NCBI RefSeq assembly: GCF_900106065.1
Contig: NZ_LT629796.1
Location: 4,309,501 to 4,373,500 of the forward strand
Direction of reading: 5' to 3'
From: Pseudomonas mandelii
GTDB lineage: Bacteria; Pseudomonadota; Gammaproteobacteria; Pseudomonadales; Pseudomonadaceae
DNA: 64,000 nt
The notes beneath the pieces are model-generated. The model was not told the DNA's origin. It searched no databases and was given only the letters and a program-made list of their open reading frames with translations. Made by a program: the position numbers and the translations under genes. Positions 26,314 through 35,473 of the stretch are shown one piece after another; positions within the stretch are counted from its first letter, which is position 1; the number at the start of each line of letters is the position of its first letter.

Positions 26314-29300
26314 TTACAACGGCAAATGCCGGCTCAACAACGCCCGCAACGCCGCCGGTTTCACCGGTTTGGCCAAGTACTCCAGGCCCGCCGCATGCAC
26401 CTGGGCCACCGTCTCCGGCCGGCCATCGGCACTGATCACCACCCCCGGCACCGGTTCACCCAGTTGGGTTCGTAACCACGCCATCAACTCGGTCCCGGTC
26501 TCGCCATGGTCCAGGTGGTAATCCACCAGCGCCAATTGCGGGCGTACACCGTCCTTCAGCAGCGCCGCACATTCTTCGCGGTTGCGTGCGGTCCAGACCT
26601 GGCAACCCCAGCGTGTCAGCAGGCTGTTCATGCCGATCAGGATGCTGTCTTCGTTATCGATACACAGCACCTGCGCGCCGCTCAGCACATGGCCATTGAG
26701 CTCGCTGACCTGGGTTGGCGCGACGACTTGAGCCCGCGCCAGCGGCACGCTGACGCTGAACACACTGCCGCGCCCCGGCCAGGACCTTACACGCAAAGTG
26801 TGACCCAAAACGCGACACAGCCCGTCGGCAATCGCCAGCCCCAGTCCCAGGCCTTTCTCCGCGCGCGTCTGGTGGCTGTCGAGGCGTTTGAATTCTTCGA
26901 AAATCACTAGCTGCTTGTCTTCAGGGATTCCCGGTCCACGGTCCCACACCTCCAGGCACAACTCGCCCTTGCGCCGCCGGACGCCGAGCAGCACGGGCCC
27001 CTTGGCGTAGCGGAACGCGTTGGTCAGGAAATTCTGCAGGATCCGACGCAGCAGTTTGATGTCGCTGTCGATCCGTAATGTGCTGCCCCGAACACGGAAT
27101 TTCAGCCCTTGTTCCTGAGCCAGTGCCTTGAACTCGGCACCGAGCGCATCGAACAACTCGTTGAGCACGAAGGGTTTGGGGTCCGGGTTGATCTTGCCGT
27201 TCTCCAAGCGGGAAATATCCAGAAGATCGCTGATCAGGTCCTCGGCCGAGCGCAACGAGCTGTCGAGGTGATGCACCAGTTTCTGCGCCTCGCTGGACAG
27301 ACCGTCCTCTTGATGGGAAAGCGCGGCGGAGAACAGGCGTGCGGCATTCAGCGGTTGCATCAAGTCATGGCTGACCGCCGCCAGAAAGCGGGTTTTCGAC
27401 TGGTTGGCCGATTCGGCGGTGCCCTTGGCTTCGGTCAAGGCCACGTTCAGTTGGGACAGTTCGTGGGTCCGCGCGGTGACCCGCTGCTCCAGGCCTTCGT
27501 TGGCTTCGGTCAGCGCCTGCTCGGCCTCACGGAACGCGGTGATGTCCGTGAAACTCATGACGAAACCGCCGCCGGGCATCGGGTTGCCGATCAGCTCGAT
27601 CACACGCCCGTTGGGAAACAGTCTTTCAGAGGTGTGGGCGCGGCCCTGACGCATCCAGTGCAGGCGGCGGGCGACGTGCACTTCGGCTTCACCGGGGCCG
27701 CACAGTCCGCGCTCGGCGTTGTAGCGAATGATGTCGGCAATCGGGCGGCCAAGCCTGATCAGCCCGTCGGGGTAATTGAACAGTTCCAGATAACGCCGGT
27801 TCCAGGCCACCAGTTTCAGCGACTGGTCGACCACGCTGATGCCTTGAGTGATGTTTTCGATGGCGCCTTGCAACAGGGCGCGGTTGAACTGCAACACTTC
27901 CGAGGCTTCGTCGGCGATCCGCACGACATCCTCCAGTTGCATTTCCCGACCTTCGATGGCGGCCTTGACTACCGCTCGCGTCGAAGAAGCGCCGAGTACA
28001 CCCGCCAGCAAGCGTTCGGTGTGGGCGATCCATTCACCGTCGGCGTTCTGGTTCGGGTTGAAGCCTTTGCCTTGGCGGTAGGCAAAACGGATGAAGCTCT
28101 GCCGCGCCCGTTCTTCACCGACGAAGCGTGCGGCCAGTTGCAGCAAGTCGTCGATCTGCACTGCGAGCATCGAGCGGGCGCTGGGGCGCGCGCTGATTTC
28201 CTGACCGATGAAACGACCGGCCTGCCAGTGCTCCGACACCCTCGTGCGTGACAGCACCGACACCCAGGCGAACAGCGTGAAGTTGGCCGCCAGCGACAGT
28301 ACGACGCCTTGGGTCAGCGGGGTGAGCGGCAGGTTCAGCGGGTTGCTGTGCAACCAGGCCAGCCCCGGGAAACTGTTCAAGGACAAACCGAGGCTGTGGG
28401 CCGCGATCGGCAGAATCAGGGTGTAGAACCAGAGGAATGTCCCGGCGGCGAGACCGGCGAACACGCCCCGGCGGTTAGCCTGTTTCCAGTACAGCGCGCC
28501 GAGCATGGCCGGGGCCAGTTGGGTCACAGCGGCGAAGGCGATCTGGCCGATGGTCGCCAGGCTCGCTGTGGAGCCGAGCAGGCGATAACTGACGTAAGCC
28601 AGCAACAGAATCACCACGATGCTGACTCGGCGCACCGACAGCATCCACTGGCGGAACACTTCGAACGGTCGCTCGGCGTTGTTTCGGCGCAGCAGCCACG
28701 GCAGCAACATGTCGTTGGAAACCATGGTCGACAGCGCCACGCTGGCGACAATCACCATGCCGGTCGCCGCCGAGGCACCACCGATAAAGGCCAGCATCGC
28801 CAGGGCCGGATGGGCTTGGGCCAGTGGCAGGCTGATGACGAAAGAGTCTGGGAGGACCGAGCTGGGCAGCAGCATCTGGCCGGCGAGGGCGATAGGCACG
28901 ACAAACAGCGCTGCCAGCGCCAGGTAGGCAGGGAACACCCATTTCGCCAGGCGCAAATCCTGAGGGTCGATGTTTTCCACCACCGTCACGTGGAACTGTC
29001 GGGGCAGGCAGATGATCGCCATCATGGCCACACCGGTCTGCACCACCATCGATGGCCAGTTGATGGTTTCCTTCCAGTACGCCTCCAGGCGCGGGGCGAG
29101 CATGGCCTGGTTGAACAGGTCGTCGAATCCGTCGTACAGGCCATAAGTCACGAACGCGCCGACCGCGAGAAACGCGAACAGCTTGACCAGCGATTCAAAG
29201 GCAATCGCCAGCACCATGCCACGGTGGTGTTCCGTGGCGTCGAGGTTGCGGGTACCGAAGACAATGGTGAACAGCGCCAGCACCAGCGACACGATCAGCG

Positions 29301-29784
29301 CCGTGTCCTGGGCGCGGGTGCCCATGGCGTCGGCACCGGCGCCGATCAGCAGGTTCACCCCGAGGACGATGCCCTTGAGTTGCAGTGCAATGTAGGGCAA
29401 CACGCCCACCAGGCAGATCAGCGCCACCACCACCGCCAGCGATTGGGATTTGCCATAGCGGGCGGCAATGAAGTCGGCGATGGAGGTGATGTTCTCCTGC
29501 TTGCTGATCATCACCATTTTTTGCAGGACCCACGGCGCGCAGACCAGCAGCAGGATCGGCCCGAGGTAGATTGGCAGGAATGACCAGAGTTGCTCGGCGG
29601 CCTGGCCGACGGCGCCAAAGAAGGTCCAGCTGGTGCAATAGACCGCCAGCGACAGGCTGTATACCCAGGCGCGCACTCGCGGCGGCAACGGTGTGCTGCG
29701 ACGGTCGCCGTAAAAGGCGATGGCGAACATGATGGCCATATAGGCCAGGGCGACGGCGGCGATCAGCCCGCTGGACAGCGACAT
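26314..29784 (-). CDS. transporter-fused hybrid sensor histidine kinase (SSS-PAS-HisKA-HATPase-REC)
   Basis: This 1156-residue protein starts at the ATG at 29784 (GGGAG 5 bases upstream). Residues about 1-500 form a sodium/solute symporter (SSS/PutP-like) domain with some 13 helices. A PAS segment (about 625-730) follows. The phosphorylated His lies in AAVSHDLMQPLNAARL (about residue 800). The ATPase has FLTNAFRYAKGPVLLG (N box), DRGPGIPEDK and GLGLGLAIADGL (G boxes). The C-terminal receiver has its Asp in LALVDYHLDHGETG (about 1085). The architecture is CbrA-like with an added receiver. The signal and target regulator are unknown. No response regulator gene is adjacent. Confidence 0.93.
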   Translation of the reverse strand: MSLSSGLIAAVALAYMAIMFAIAFYGDRRSTPLPPRVRAWVYSLSLAVYCTSWTFFGAVGQAAEQLWSFLPIYLGPILLLVCAPWVLQKMVMISKQENITSIADFIAARYGKSQSLAVVVALICLVGVLPYIALQLKGIVLGVNLLIGAGADAMGTRAQDTALIVSLVLALFTIVFGTRNLDATEHHRGMVLAIAFESLVKLFAFLAVGAFVTYGLYDGFDDLFNQAMLAPRLEAYWKETINWPSMVVQTGVAMMAIICLPRQFHVTVVENIDPQDLRLAKWVFPAYLALAALFVVPIALAGQMLLPSSVLPDSFVISLPLAQAHPALAMLAFIGGASAATGMVIVASVALSTMVSNDMLLPWLLRRNNAERPFEVFRQWMLSVRRVSIVVILLLAYVSYRLLGSTASLATIGQIAFAAVTQLAPAMLGALYWKQANRRGVFAGLAAGTFLWFYTLILPIAAHSLGLSLNSFPGLAWLHSNPLNLPLTPLTQGVVLSLAANFTLFAWVSVLSRTRVSEHWQAGRFIGQEISARPSARSMLAVQIDDLLQLAARFVGEERARQSFIRFAYRQGKGFNPNQNADGEWIAHTERLLAGVLGASSTRAVVKAAIEGREMQLEDVVRIADEASEVLQFNRALLQGAIENITQGISVVDQSLKLVAWNRRYLELFNYPDGLIRLGRPIADIIRYNAERGLCGPGEAEVHVARRLHWMRQGRAHTSERLFPNGRVIELIGNPMPGGGFVMSFTDITAFREAEQALTEANEGLEQRVTARTHELSQLNVALTEAKGTAESANQSKTRFLAAVSHDLMQPLNAARLFSAALSHQEDGLSSEAQKLVHHLDSSLRSAEDLISDLLDISRLENGKINPDPKPFVLNELFDALGAEFKALAQEQGLKFRVRGSTLRIDSDIKLLRRILQNFLTNAFRYAKGPVLLGVRRRKGELCLEVWDRGPGIPEDKQLVIFEEFKRLDSHQTRAEKGLGLGLAIADGLCRVLGHTLRVRSWPGRGSVFSVSVPLARAQVVAPTQVSELNGHVLSGAQVLCIDNEDSILIGMNSLLTRWGCQVWTARNREECAALLKDGVRPQLALVDYHLDHGETGTELMAWLRTQLGEPVPGVVISADGRPETVAQVHAAGLEYLAKPVKPAALRALLSRHLPL

Positions 29785-29933
29785 GGGAACTCCCGACAAA
29801 AGACACCCGGGACTCCCGCCCGGTCAGACAGTCTCGCACGATGGCCGGGGATAGTCAGTGTCGACCAAGGTCGTGGCGTGGTGGGGTGTCGCAGGGTGTT
29901 TGTCAGTTGGATTTTTAGTGTTTGTGCTGACCT

Positions 29934-30042
29934 CTTCGCGGGCAAGCCTCGCTCCTACAGGTTATGTGTCGTTTACATAATCTGCGAACGACAAAAAAGC
30001 CTGTAGGAGCGTGAGATGCGGCGACCCGACTTGCCCGCGAAA
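29934..30042. repeat. REPIN with an interrupted right arm
   Basis: CTTCGCGGGCAAGCCTCGCT (from 29934) faces a REP copy that begins GTAGGAGCG (30003) and ends CTTGCCCGCGAA (30041), with about 18 extra bases between these parts. Its spacer shares GCGAACGACAAAAA with the REPIN at 46081. Confidence 0.85.
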
Positions 30043-30048
30043 ACGGCC

Positions 30049-30588
30049 TCACTGATTCAAAGCAATCTCGATCAACTGATGCAACTCCTCAACCTCCAGC
30101 GCCGCCGCGGAAAACAGGATACGAAACACCGTCGGTGCCGCCACCAGGTTGATCAATCGATCAACACTCGGCTTCGGCTGATCCGGGTAACGGTCCAGAA
30201 TCGTCTGCAACTGCCCGCCAATGATCGTCGTGCAATAGACCGGTGTGAGGCTGCATTGCACGTCGCGAAGCATGTTGCGGCCAGGCTCGGAACTCATCTC
30301 GTCCAGGTATTGCTCGGCCCAGGCTCGCACGTCACCGCGCAGGCTGCCGGTATTGGCGGGTTCGCTGTCGGGTTGCATGCGCGCCAGCGCGACGTCTGCC
30401 AGCAACACCGACAAATCGCCCCAGCGCCGATAAATGGTCGACGGCGTCACTCCCGCGCGCGCAGCAATTTGCGGGACGGTCACGGTCGAGCGGTCCTGCT
30501 CTTCAAGCAGGGCGCGGACAGCCGAATGAATCGACTCTTGCACCCGGGCGCTTCGACCGCCCGGGCGTAAACCTTCTTTAATAGCCAT
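30049..30588 (-). CDS. TetR/AcrR family transcriptional regulator
   Basis: A 179-residue repressor with an N-terminal helix-turn-helix (VTVPQIAARAGVTPSTIYRR, about residues 35-55) and a C-terminal ligand domain ending EELHQLIEIALNQ. It is divergent from an MFS transporter gene across 91 bp. That gap contains a 25-bp imperfect inverted repeat (30598-30622) starting 10 bp upstream of its ATG, a likely operator. The ligand is unknown. Confidence 0.92.
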   Translation of the reverse strand: MAIKEGLRPGGRSARVQESIHSAVRALLEEQDRSTVTVPQIAARAGVTPSTIYRRWGDLSVLLADVALARMQPDSEPANTGSLRGDVRAWAEQYLDEMSSEPGRNMLRDVQCSLTPVYCTTIIGGQLQTILDRYPDQPKPSVDRLINLVAAPTVFRILFSAAALEVEELHQLIEIALNQ

Positions 30589-30597
30589 ACGGCGGAC

Positions 30598-30622
30598 CTT
30601 AACACAAAGAATTTGCTTTAAG
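30598..30622. promoter_or_regulatory. candidate TetR operator
   Basis: CTTAACACAAAG and ATTTGCTTTAAG flank a central A; 9 of 12 positions match as an inverted repeat. It sits in the tetR-MFS divergent promoter region. Confidence 0.5.
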
Positions 30623-30634
30623 CGCGGGGCAGTA

Positions 30635-30677
30635 GCACACTCCGCAAAAGCAACAAATTAGCTTTTGCGGAGTGTGC
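30635..30677 (+). promoter_or_regulatory. 17-bp-arm hairpin covering the MFS ribosome binding site
   Basis: GCACACTCCGCAAAAGC (30635-30651) and its exact reverse complement (30661-30677) flank a 9-base AT-rich loop. The second arm contains GGAG (30669-30672), the MFS ribosome binding site, and ends 2 bases before the ATG. Confidence 0.8.
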
Positions 30678-30679
30678 GC

Positions 30680-31873
30680 ATGTCCAGCTCGATATCAAAC
30701 CGTTCCAGCCTGTGGTTCCTGGCGATCACTTTACTGAGTTTTCTCGCCGCTTCCACTGCACCAACGCCCCTGTACCACTTGTATCAGGAACACCTGCAAT
30801 TTTCGGCGGCGACCCTGACCCTGATCTTCGGCGTCTACGCCATCAGCTTGCTCGCCGCGCTGCTCACGGTCGGTTCGCTCTCGGATTACCTGGGACGCAA
30901 ACCGGTGATTTTCACCGCTGTGGCGCTGAACATGCTGGCCATGCTGCTATTTATCAATGCCGACAGCGTCGCCTGGTTGATCAGTGCCCGGGTGCTTCAG
31001 GGTTTTGCTACCGGGATGGCCACGGCTGCGTTGGGCGCCGCGCTGCTCGACACGGATCGCCAGCAAGGTCCGCTGATCAATAGCGTCGCGCCGCTGCTCG
31101 GTATGGCGTTAGGTGCCATGGGTTGTGGTTTGTTGGCCGAGTTCGCGCCGCTGCCACTGCAATTGACCTTCTGGGTGCTGCTCGCGATGTTCGGGTTGCA
31201 AGCGCTGTACGTCTGGCGTCTGCCGGAAAGTGTCAGTGCGCAACGTGGCGCATTGGCGTCGCTGCGCCCGACTCTGCATGTGCCCATCCAGGCAAGGCGT
31301 GCGTTGTGGCTGGTGTTGCCGATCAACACCGCCGCCTGGGCGCTCGGCGGTTTTTACGCGTCCCTCGCTCCATCCCTTGTGCGGACGGCCACCGGATCGA
31401 CTTCAAATCTGATTGGCGGTGCGACAGTGGCGGTGCTGACCGTCACCGGCGCGCTGATGATCTACACCTTGCGCAGTCGCCCGGCCGACAAAGTCTTGCG
31501 GGTCGGCGCGAGCATTCTGCCCGTCGGTGTGGCGCTGATTTTACTGGCGGTTCACAGCGCCAGCCTGCCGTTGTTTTTCATCGGGACGCTGGTCGCCGGT
31601 TGCGGTTTTGGCGCGAGTTTCCTCGGCGCGTTGCGCAGTGTCGTGCCGCTAGCCTTGCCTCATGAGCGGGCCGGGTTGATGTCGGCGTTTTATGTGCTCA
31701 GTTATCTGGCGTTCTGCCTGCCGTCGTTGCTGGCGGGGAATCTGACGCGGGCCTTTGGGCTGGTGACCACGACTGATGGTTATGGCGCGGTGCTGATTAT
31801 CCTGGCGGTCAGTGCTCTGCCTGCGTTGATGCGTCAACAGCCTGCCAAAGTCTGTGGCGCCGATGCTCGATGA
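30680..31873 (+). CDS. MFS transporter divergent from tetR
   Basis: This 397-residue transporter has about 12 membrane helices. It starts at the ATG at 30680 (MSSSISNRSSLWFLAITLLS); the frame is open further upstream, but GGAG at 30669-30672 fits this start. GSLSDYLGRKPVIF is the motif A loop after helix 2. TetR-linked members usually export drugs or metabolites. The cupin gene follows after 42 bp, probably in one operon. The upstream hairpin would hide the ribosome binding site in an mRNA starting before 30635. Confidence 0.9.
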   Translation: MSSSISNRSSLWFLAITLLSFLAASTAPTPLYHLYQEHLQFSAATLTLIFGVYAISLLAALLTVGSLSDYLGRKPVIFTAVALNMLAMLLFINADSVAWLISARVLQGFATGMATAALGAALLDTDRQQGPLINSVAPLLGMALGAMGCGLLAEFAPLPLQLTFWVLLAMFGLQALYVWRLPESVSAQRGALASLRPTLHVPIQARRALWLVLPINTAAWALGGFYASLAPSLVRTATGSTSNLIGGATVAVLTVTGALMIYTLRSRPADKVLRVGASILPVGVALILLAVHSASLPLFFIGTLVAGCGFGASFLGALRSVVPLALPHERAGLMSAFYVLSYLAFCLPSLLAGNLTRAFGLVTTTDGYGAVLIILAVSALPALMRQQPAKVCGADAR

Positions 31874-31915
31874 CCGCTAGCCTTGGCGTCGCCACCCATT
31901 TCAACGGACCACCCG

Positions 31916-32227
31916 ATGAAGATCATCCGCAGCAAATCCTTCACTGCTGACCGCGCCTGGGGCGCCTTGGATATCGCCAACATGAACGGCATCACCACCC
32001 GTTTGCACTGGACCGATCAGCCGTATAAATGGCACGTCAACGATGGGCAGGAAGTGTTCGTCGTACTCGATGGCCAAGTGCAGATGCGCTATCGCGAAGA
32101 CGGCGTTGAAAAGGACACGCTGCTCGACATCGGCGACATTTTCTACGCCTCGGTGGGCACCGAACACGTTGCCCATCCACAAGGTGCGGCGCGGATCCTG
32201 GTGATCGAGACGGAAGGTAGCGTCTGA
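31916..32227 (+). CDS. small cupin-domain protein
   Basis: A 103-residue single-domain cupin starting at the ATG at 31916 (MKIIRSKSFTADRAW). The beta-barrel core is visible in KWHVNDGQEVFVVLDGQVQM (the metal-motif-1 region with one His and the Glu) and DIGDIFYASVGTEHVAHPQG (motif 2 region with two His). Such proteins bind metal and small ligands; some are isomerases or sensors. It lies 42 bp behind the MFS gene and may act on the same compound (inference). Confidence 0.85.
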   Translation: MKIIRSKSFTADRAWGALDIANMNGITTRLHWTDQPYKWHVNDGQEVFVVLDGQVQMRYREDGVEKDTLLDIGDIFYASVGTEHVAHPQGAARILVIETEGSV

Positions 32228-32331
32228 CGCATATCTACAAAACAGATAACAGTTAGAGATATTACCCGTTATATAGATATTCGATTCGGATCTACCATGG
32301 ATTCCACCTCACAAGAGGAGAGGAATTCACC

Positions 32332-33483
32332 ATGACATGCCCCAACAGCACCACCCTCGGTTCAAGACCGTTCAGCCATTTGCAGCACCCGCTTGAGGCG
32401 ATTCGCCAATTCACGCCCAACTGGTTCGCCGCAACCATGGGCACGGGCGTGCTGGCATTGGCGCTGGCGCAATTGCCCGTCGCCATACCCGGACTGAAGG
32501 CGGTGGCCGAAGGTCTCTGGCTGCTCAATATCTGCTTGTTCGTATTATTCACCGCCGCGTACACGGCACGCTGGGTGCTGTTCTTCGATGAGGCTCGGCG
32601 GATCTTCGGTCACTCCACGGTCTCGATGTTCTTCGGCACCATCCCCATGGGGTTGGCGACCATCATCAATGGCTTCCTGGTGTTCGGCTTGCCGCGCTGG
32701 GGCGATGGAGTGATTCATGTCGCCGAGGTGCTGTGGTGGCTCGATGTGGTCATGTCGCTGGCCTGCGGTGTGCTGATTCCCTACATGATGTTCACCCGTC
32801 AGGAGCACAGCATCGACCAGATGACAGCGGTCTGGCTGTTGCCTGTGGTCGCGGCGGAAGTGGCGGCCGCCAGTGGGGGCCTGTTGGCACCGCACTTGAC
32901 CGATGCCCATTCGCAACTGGTGGTGCTGACAACCAGCTACGTGCTGTGGGCCTTTTCCCTGCCGGTGGCGTTCAGCATTCTGACGATTCTGTTGCTGCGC
33001 ATGGCGCTGCATAAACTGCCGCACGAAAACATGGCCGCCTCCAGCTGGCTGGCGCTGGGGCCGATCGGCACCGGGGCGTTGGGCATGTTACTGCTGGGCG
33101 CCGATGCGCCGGCCATCTTTGCGGCCAACGGCCTGCCGGGCATCGGTGAAATTGCAGCCGGGTTGGGCCTGGTGGCCGGGATCACGCTGTGGGGCTTCGG
33201 CTTCTGGTGGATGCTGATGGCGGTGCTGATCACCGTGCGTTACCTGCGCGACGGTATCCCGTTCAACCTGGGCTGGTGGGGCTTCACCTTCCCGCTGGGC
33301 GTCTATTCTCTGACGACGTTGAAACTGGGCAGCACCTTGAACCTGGCGTTTTTCAATGTCTTTGGCTGCGTGCTGGTGGCGATGCTGGCGGTGATGTGGC
33401 TGATTGTCTCCAAACGCACAGTGCAGGGCGCGTGGCGGGGTGAGTTGTTTGTCTCGCCGTGCATTGCAGGATTAAAGAAATAA
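32332..33483 (+). CDS. TDT family transporter (TehA/SLAC1/Mae1-type)
   Basis: A 383-residue membrane protein with about ten helices, of the tellurite-resistance/dicarboxylate transporter family. Members move organic acid anions or export sulphite. The family opening QFTPNWFAATMGTGVLALAL and the segment FFGTIPMGLATIINGFLVFG are visible. A strong GAGGAGAGG ribosome binding site precedes the ATG. The 100 bp upstream is AT-rich and contains ATAACAGTTA and CCCGTTATATAG, perhaps a regulator site. No adjacent gene reveals the substrate. Confidence 0.88.
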   Translation: MTCPNSTTLGSRPFSHLQHPLEAIRQFTPNWFAATMGTGVLALALAQLPVAIPGLKAVAEGLWLLNICLFVLFTAAYTARWVLFFDEARRIFGHSTVSMFFGTIPMGLATIINGFLVFGLPRWGDGVIHVAEVLWWLDVVMSLACGVLIPYMMFTRQEHSIDQMTAVWLLPVVAAEVAAASGGLLAPHLTDAHSQLVVLTTSYVLWAFSLPVAFSILTILLLRMALHKLPHENMAASSWLALGPIGTGALGMLLLGADAPAIFAANGLPGIGEIAAGLGLVAGITLWGFGFWWMLMAVLITVRYLRDGIPFNLGWWGFTFPLGVYSLTTLKLGSTLNLAFFNVFGCVLVAMLAVMWLIVSKRTVQGAWRGELFVSPCIAGLKK

Positions 33484-33582
33484 GCCGCAAAGATTAGGTA
33501 ATGTGTGGCCTGGATCGACGTTCGACATTCCAATAGCAAATCGCCAAGCCACTCTTTACCCAATCTCAGGGACCCATGGAAG

Positions 33583-35457
33583 ATGAGCCACCCCTCACAG
33601 TTCACCTTGCTTCGCACCCGGCGCTTCCTGCCGTTCTTTGTCACGCAGTCCCTCGGGGCGTTCAACGACAACATCTTCAAGCAGTCGTTGATCCTCGCCA
33701 TTCTGTACAAGCTGACCATCGACGGTGACCGTTCGATCTGGGTCAACCTGTGCGCGTTGCTGTTTATCCTGCCGTTCTTTCTGTTCTCGGCGCTGGCCGG
33801 CCAGTTCGGGGAAAAGTTCGCCAAGGACGCGCTGATTCGACTGATCAAGCTCGGGGAAATCGCCATCATGGCGGTCGGCGCCGTGGGTTTCCTGTTCGAT
33901 CACCTGTCGCTGATGCTGGTGGCGCTGTTTGCCATGGGCACGCACTCGGCGCTGTTCGGGCCGGTGAAATATTCGATCCTGCCCCAGGCGCTGCGTGAAG
34001 AAGAGTTGGTGGGCGGCAACGGGCTGGTGGAAATGGGCACGTTCCTGGCGATCCTCGCCGGGACTATCGGCGCCGGGATCATGATGTCGTCCAGTCATTA
34101 CGCGCCCATCGTGTCCACCGCGATCATCGCTGTCGCGGTGCTCGGCTACCTGGCCAGTCGCAGCATTCCAAGGGCGGCGGCCTCGTCGCCGCAAATGCGC
34201 CTGAACTGGAACATCTTCAGCCAATCCTGGGCCACTTTGAAGCTGGGCCTGGGGCAAACGCCTGCGGTGTCGCGTTCCATCGTCGGCAACTCGTGGTTCT
34301 GGTTTGTCGGGGCGATTTATCTGACGCAGATCCCGGCGTATGCCAAGGAATGGATGCACGGCGACGAGACCGTGGTGACGCTGATTCTGACGGTGTTCTC
34401 GGTGGGCATCGCCCTCGGTTCGATGCTCTGCGAGAGGCTCTCCGGACGCAAAGTCGAGATTGGCCTGGTGCCGTTCGGCTCGTTTGGCCTGACGGTCTTT
34501 GGCTTGCTGCTGTGGTGGCATTCCGGCGGTATCCCAGACAGCGTTGCCGGCCACGGCTGGATCGAAATCCTTGGTTTTGGTCACGCCTGGCTGGTGCTGA
34601 TCGACATTCTGGGCCTGGGGATTTTCGGCGGTTTCTACATTGTGCCGCTGTATGCGCTGATTCAGTCGCGCACCCCCGAGAACGAGCGGGCGCGGGTGAT
34701 TGCCGCCAACAACATTCTCAACGCACTGTTCATGGTGGTGTCGGCGATTGTCTCGATCGTGCTCCTGAGCATGGTCGAGCTGTCGATTCCGCAGCTGTTT
34801 CTGGTGGTGTCGCTGCTGAACATCGGCGTCAACGCCTACATCTTCAGCATCGTGCCTGAGTTCACCATGCGTTTCCTGATCTGGCTGCTCAGCCATTCGA
34901 TGTACCGCGTGGAGCATCGAAATCTCGATTTGATCCCGGATGAAGGCGCGGCATTACTGGTCTGCAACCATGTTTCGTTTGTGGATGCGTTGCTGATTGG
35001 CGGTGCGGTGCGTCGGCCGATTCGCTTTGTCATGTACTACAAGATCTACAACTTGCCGGTGCTGAACTTTATCTTTCGCACGGCAGGGACGATTCCGATT
35101 GCGGGGCGCCAGGAAGACATTCAAATCTACGAAAAAGCCTTCACGCGTATCGCTCAATACCTGAAGGACGGTGAACTGGTGTGCATCTTCCCGGAAGGCA
35201 AGTTGACCGCTGACGGGGAGATGAGTGAGTTCAAGGGCGGGCTGATGCGCATTCTCGAAGAGACGCCGGTGCCGGTGATTCCACTGGCGTTGCAAGGGTT
35301 GTGGGGGAGTTTCTTCAGCCGCGATCCGGGCAAGGGCTTGTTTCGTCGGTTGTGGTCGCGGGTGACGTTGGTGGCGGGGCCGGCGGTGGCGGTTGAGGCG
35401 GCGGAGCCGGCGACGTTGCAGGCGATGGTCGGGGATTTGCGTGGGGCCGTTAGATAG
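33583..35457 (+). CDS. LplT-like MFS / PlsC-like acyltransferase fusion
   Basis: A 624-residue two-domain membrane protein. Residues about 1-420 are an LplT-like lysophospholipid flippase of the MFS type (FFVTQSLGAFNDNIFKQSLI). The C-terminal ~200 residues are a PlsC-type acyltransferase with the HX4D motif in CNHVSFVDALLIG and the FPEGKLTADGEMSEFKGG block. This resembles the E. coli LplT-Aas lysophospholipid salvage system, but without the acyl-ACP synthetase domain of Aas. It would flip and re-acylate lysophospholipids (inference). The ATG at 33583 follows AGGGA at about 33568. Confidence 0.9.
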   Translation: MSHPSQFTLLRTRRFLPFFVTQSLGAFNDNIFKQSLILAILYKLTIDGDRSIWVNLCALLFILPFFLFSALAGQFGEKFAKDALIRLIKLGEIAIMAVGAVGFLFDHLSLMLVALFAMGTHSALFGPVKYSILPQALREEELVGGNGLVEMGTFLAILAGTIGAGIMMSSSHYAPIVSTAIIAVAVLGYLASRSIPRAAASSPQMRLNWNIFSQSWATLKLGLGQTPAVSRSIVGNSWFWFVGAIYLTQIPAYAKEWMHGDETVVTLILTVFSVGIALGSMLCERLSGRKVEIGLVPFGSFGLTVFGLLLWWHSGGIPDSVAGHGWIEILGFGHAWLVLIDILGLGIFGGFYIVPLYALIQSRTPENERARVIAANNILNALFMVVSAIVSIVLLSMVELSIPQLFLVVSLLNIGVNAYIFSIVPEFTMRFLIWLLSHSMYRVEHRNLDLIPDEGAALLVCNHVSFVDALLIGGAVRRPIRFVMYYKIYNLPVLNFIFRTAGTIPIAGRQEDIQIYEKAFTRIAQYLKDGELVCIFPEGKLTADGEMSEFKGGLMRILEETPVPVIPLALQGLWGSFFSRDPGKGLFRRLWSRVTLVAGPAVAVEAAEPATLQAMVGDLRGAVR

Positions 35458-35473
35458 TCGGTGACTGTGAGGG

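Noticed and set aside
28309..29583. 424-codon plus-strand frame opposite the symporter-kinase gene
   Set aside because: Antisense shadow with the usual Gln/His/Arg-rich sequence.
33595..34917. 440-codon minus-strand frame opposite the LplT-PlsC gene
   Set aside because: The composition (His, Gln, Arg and Asp rich) marks an antisense shadow.
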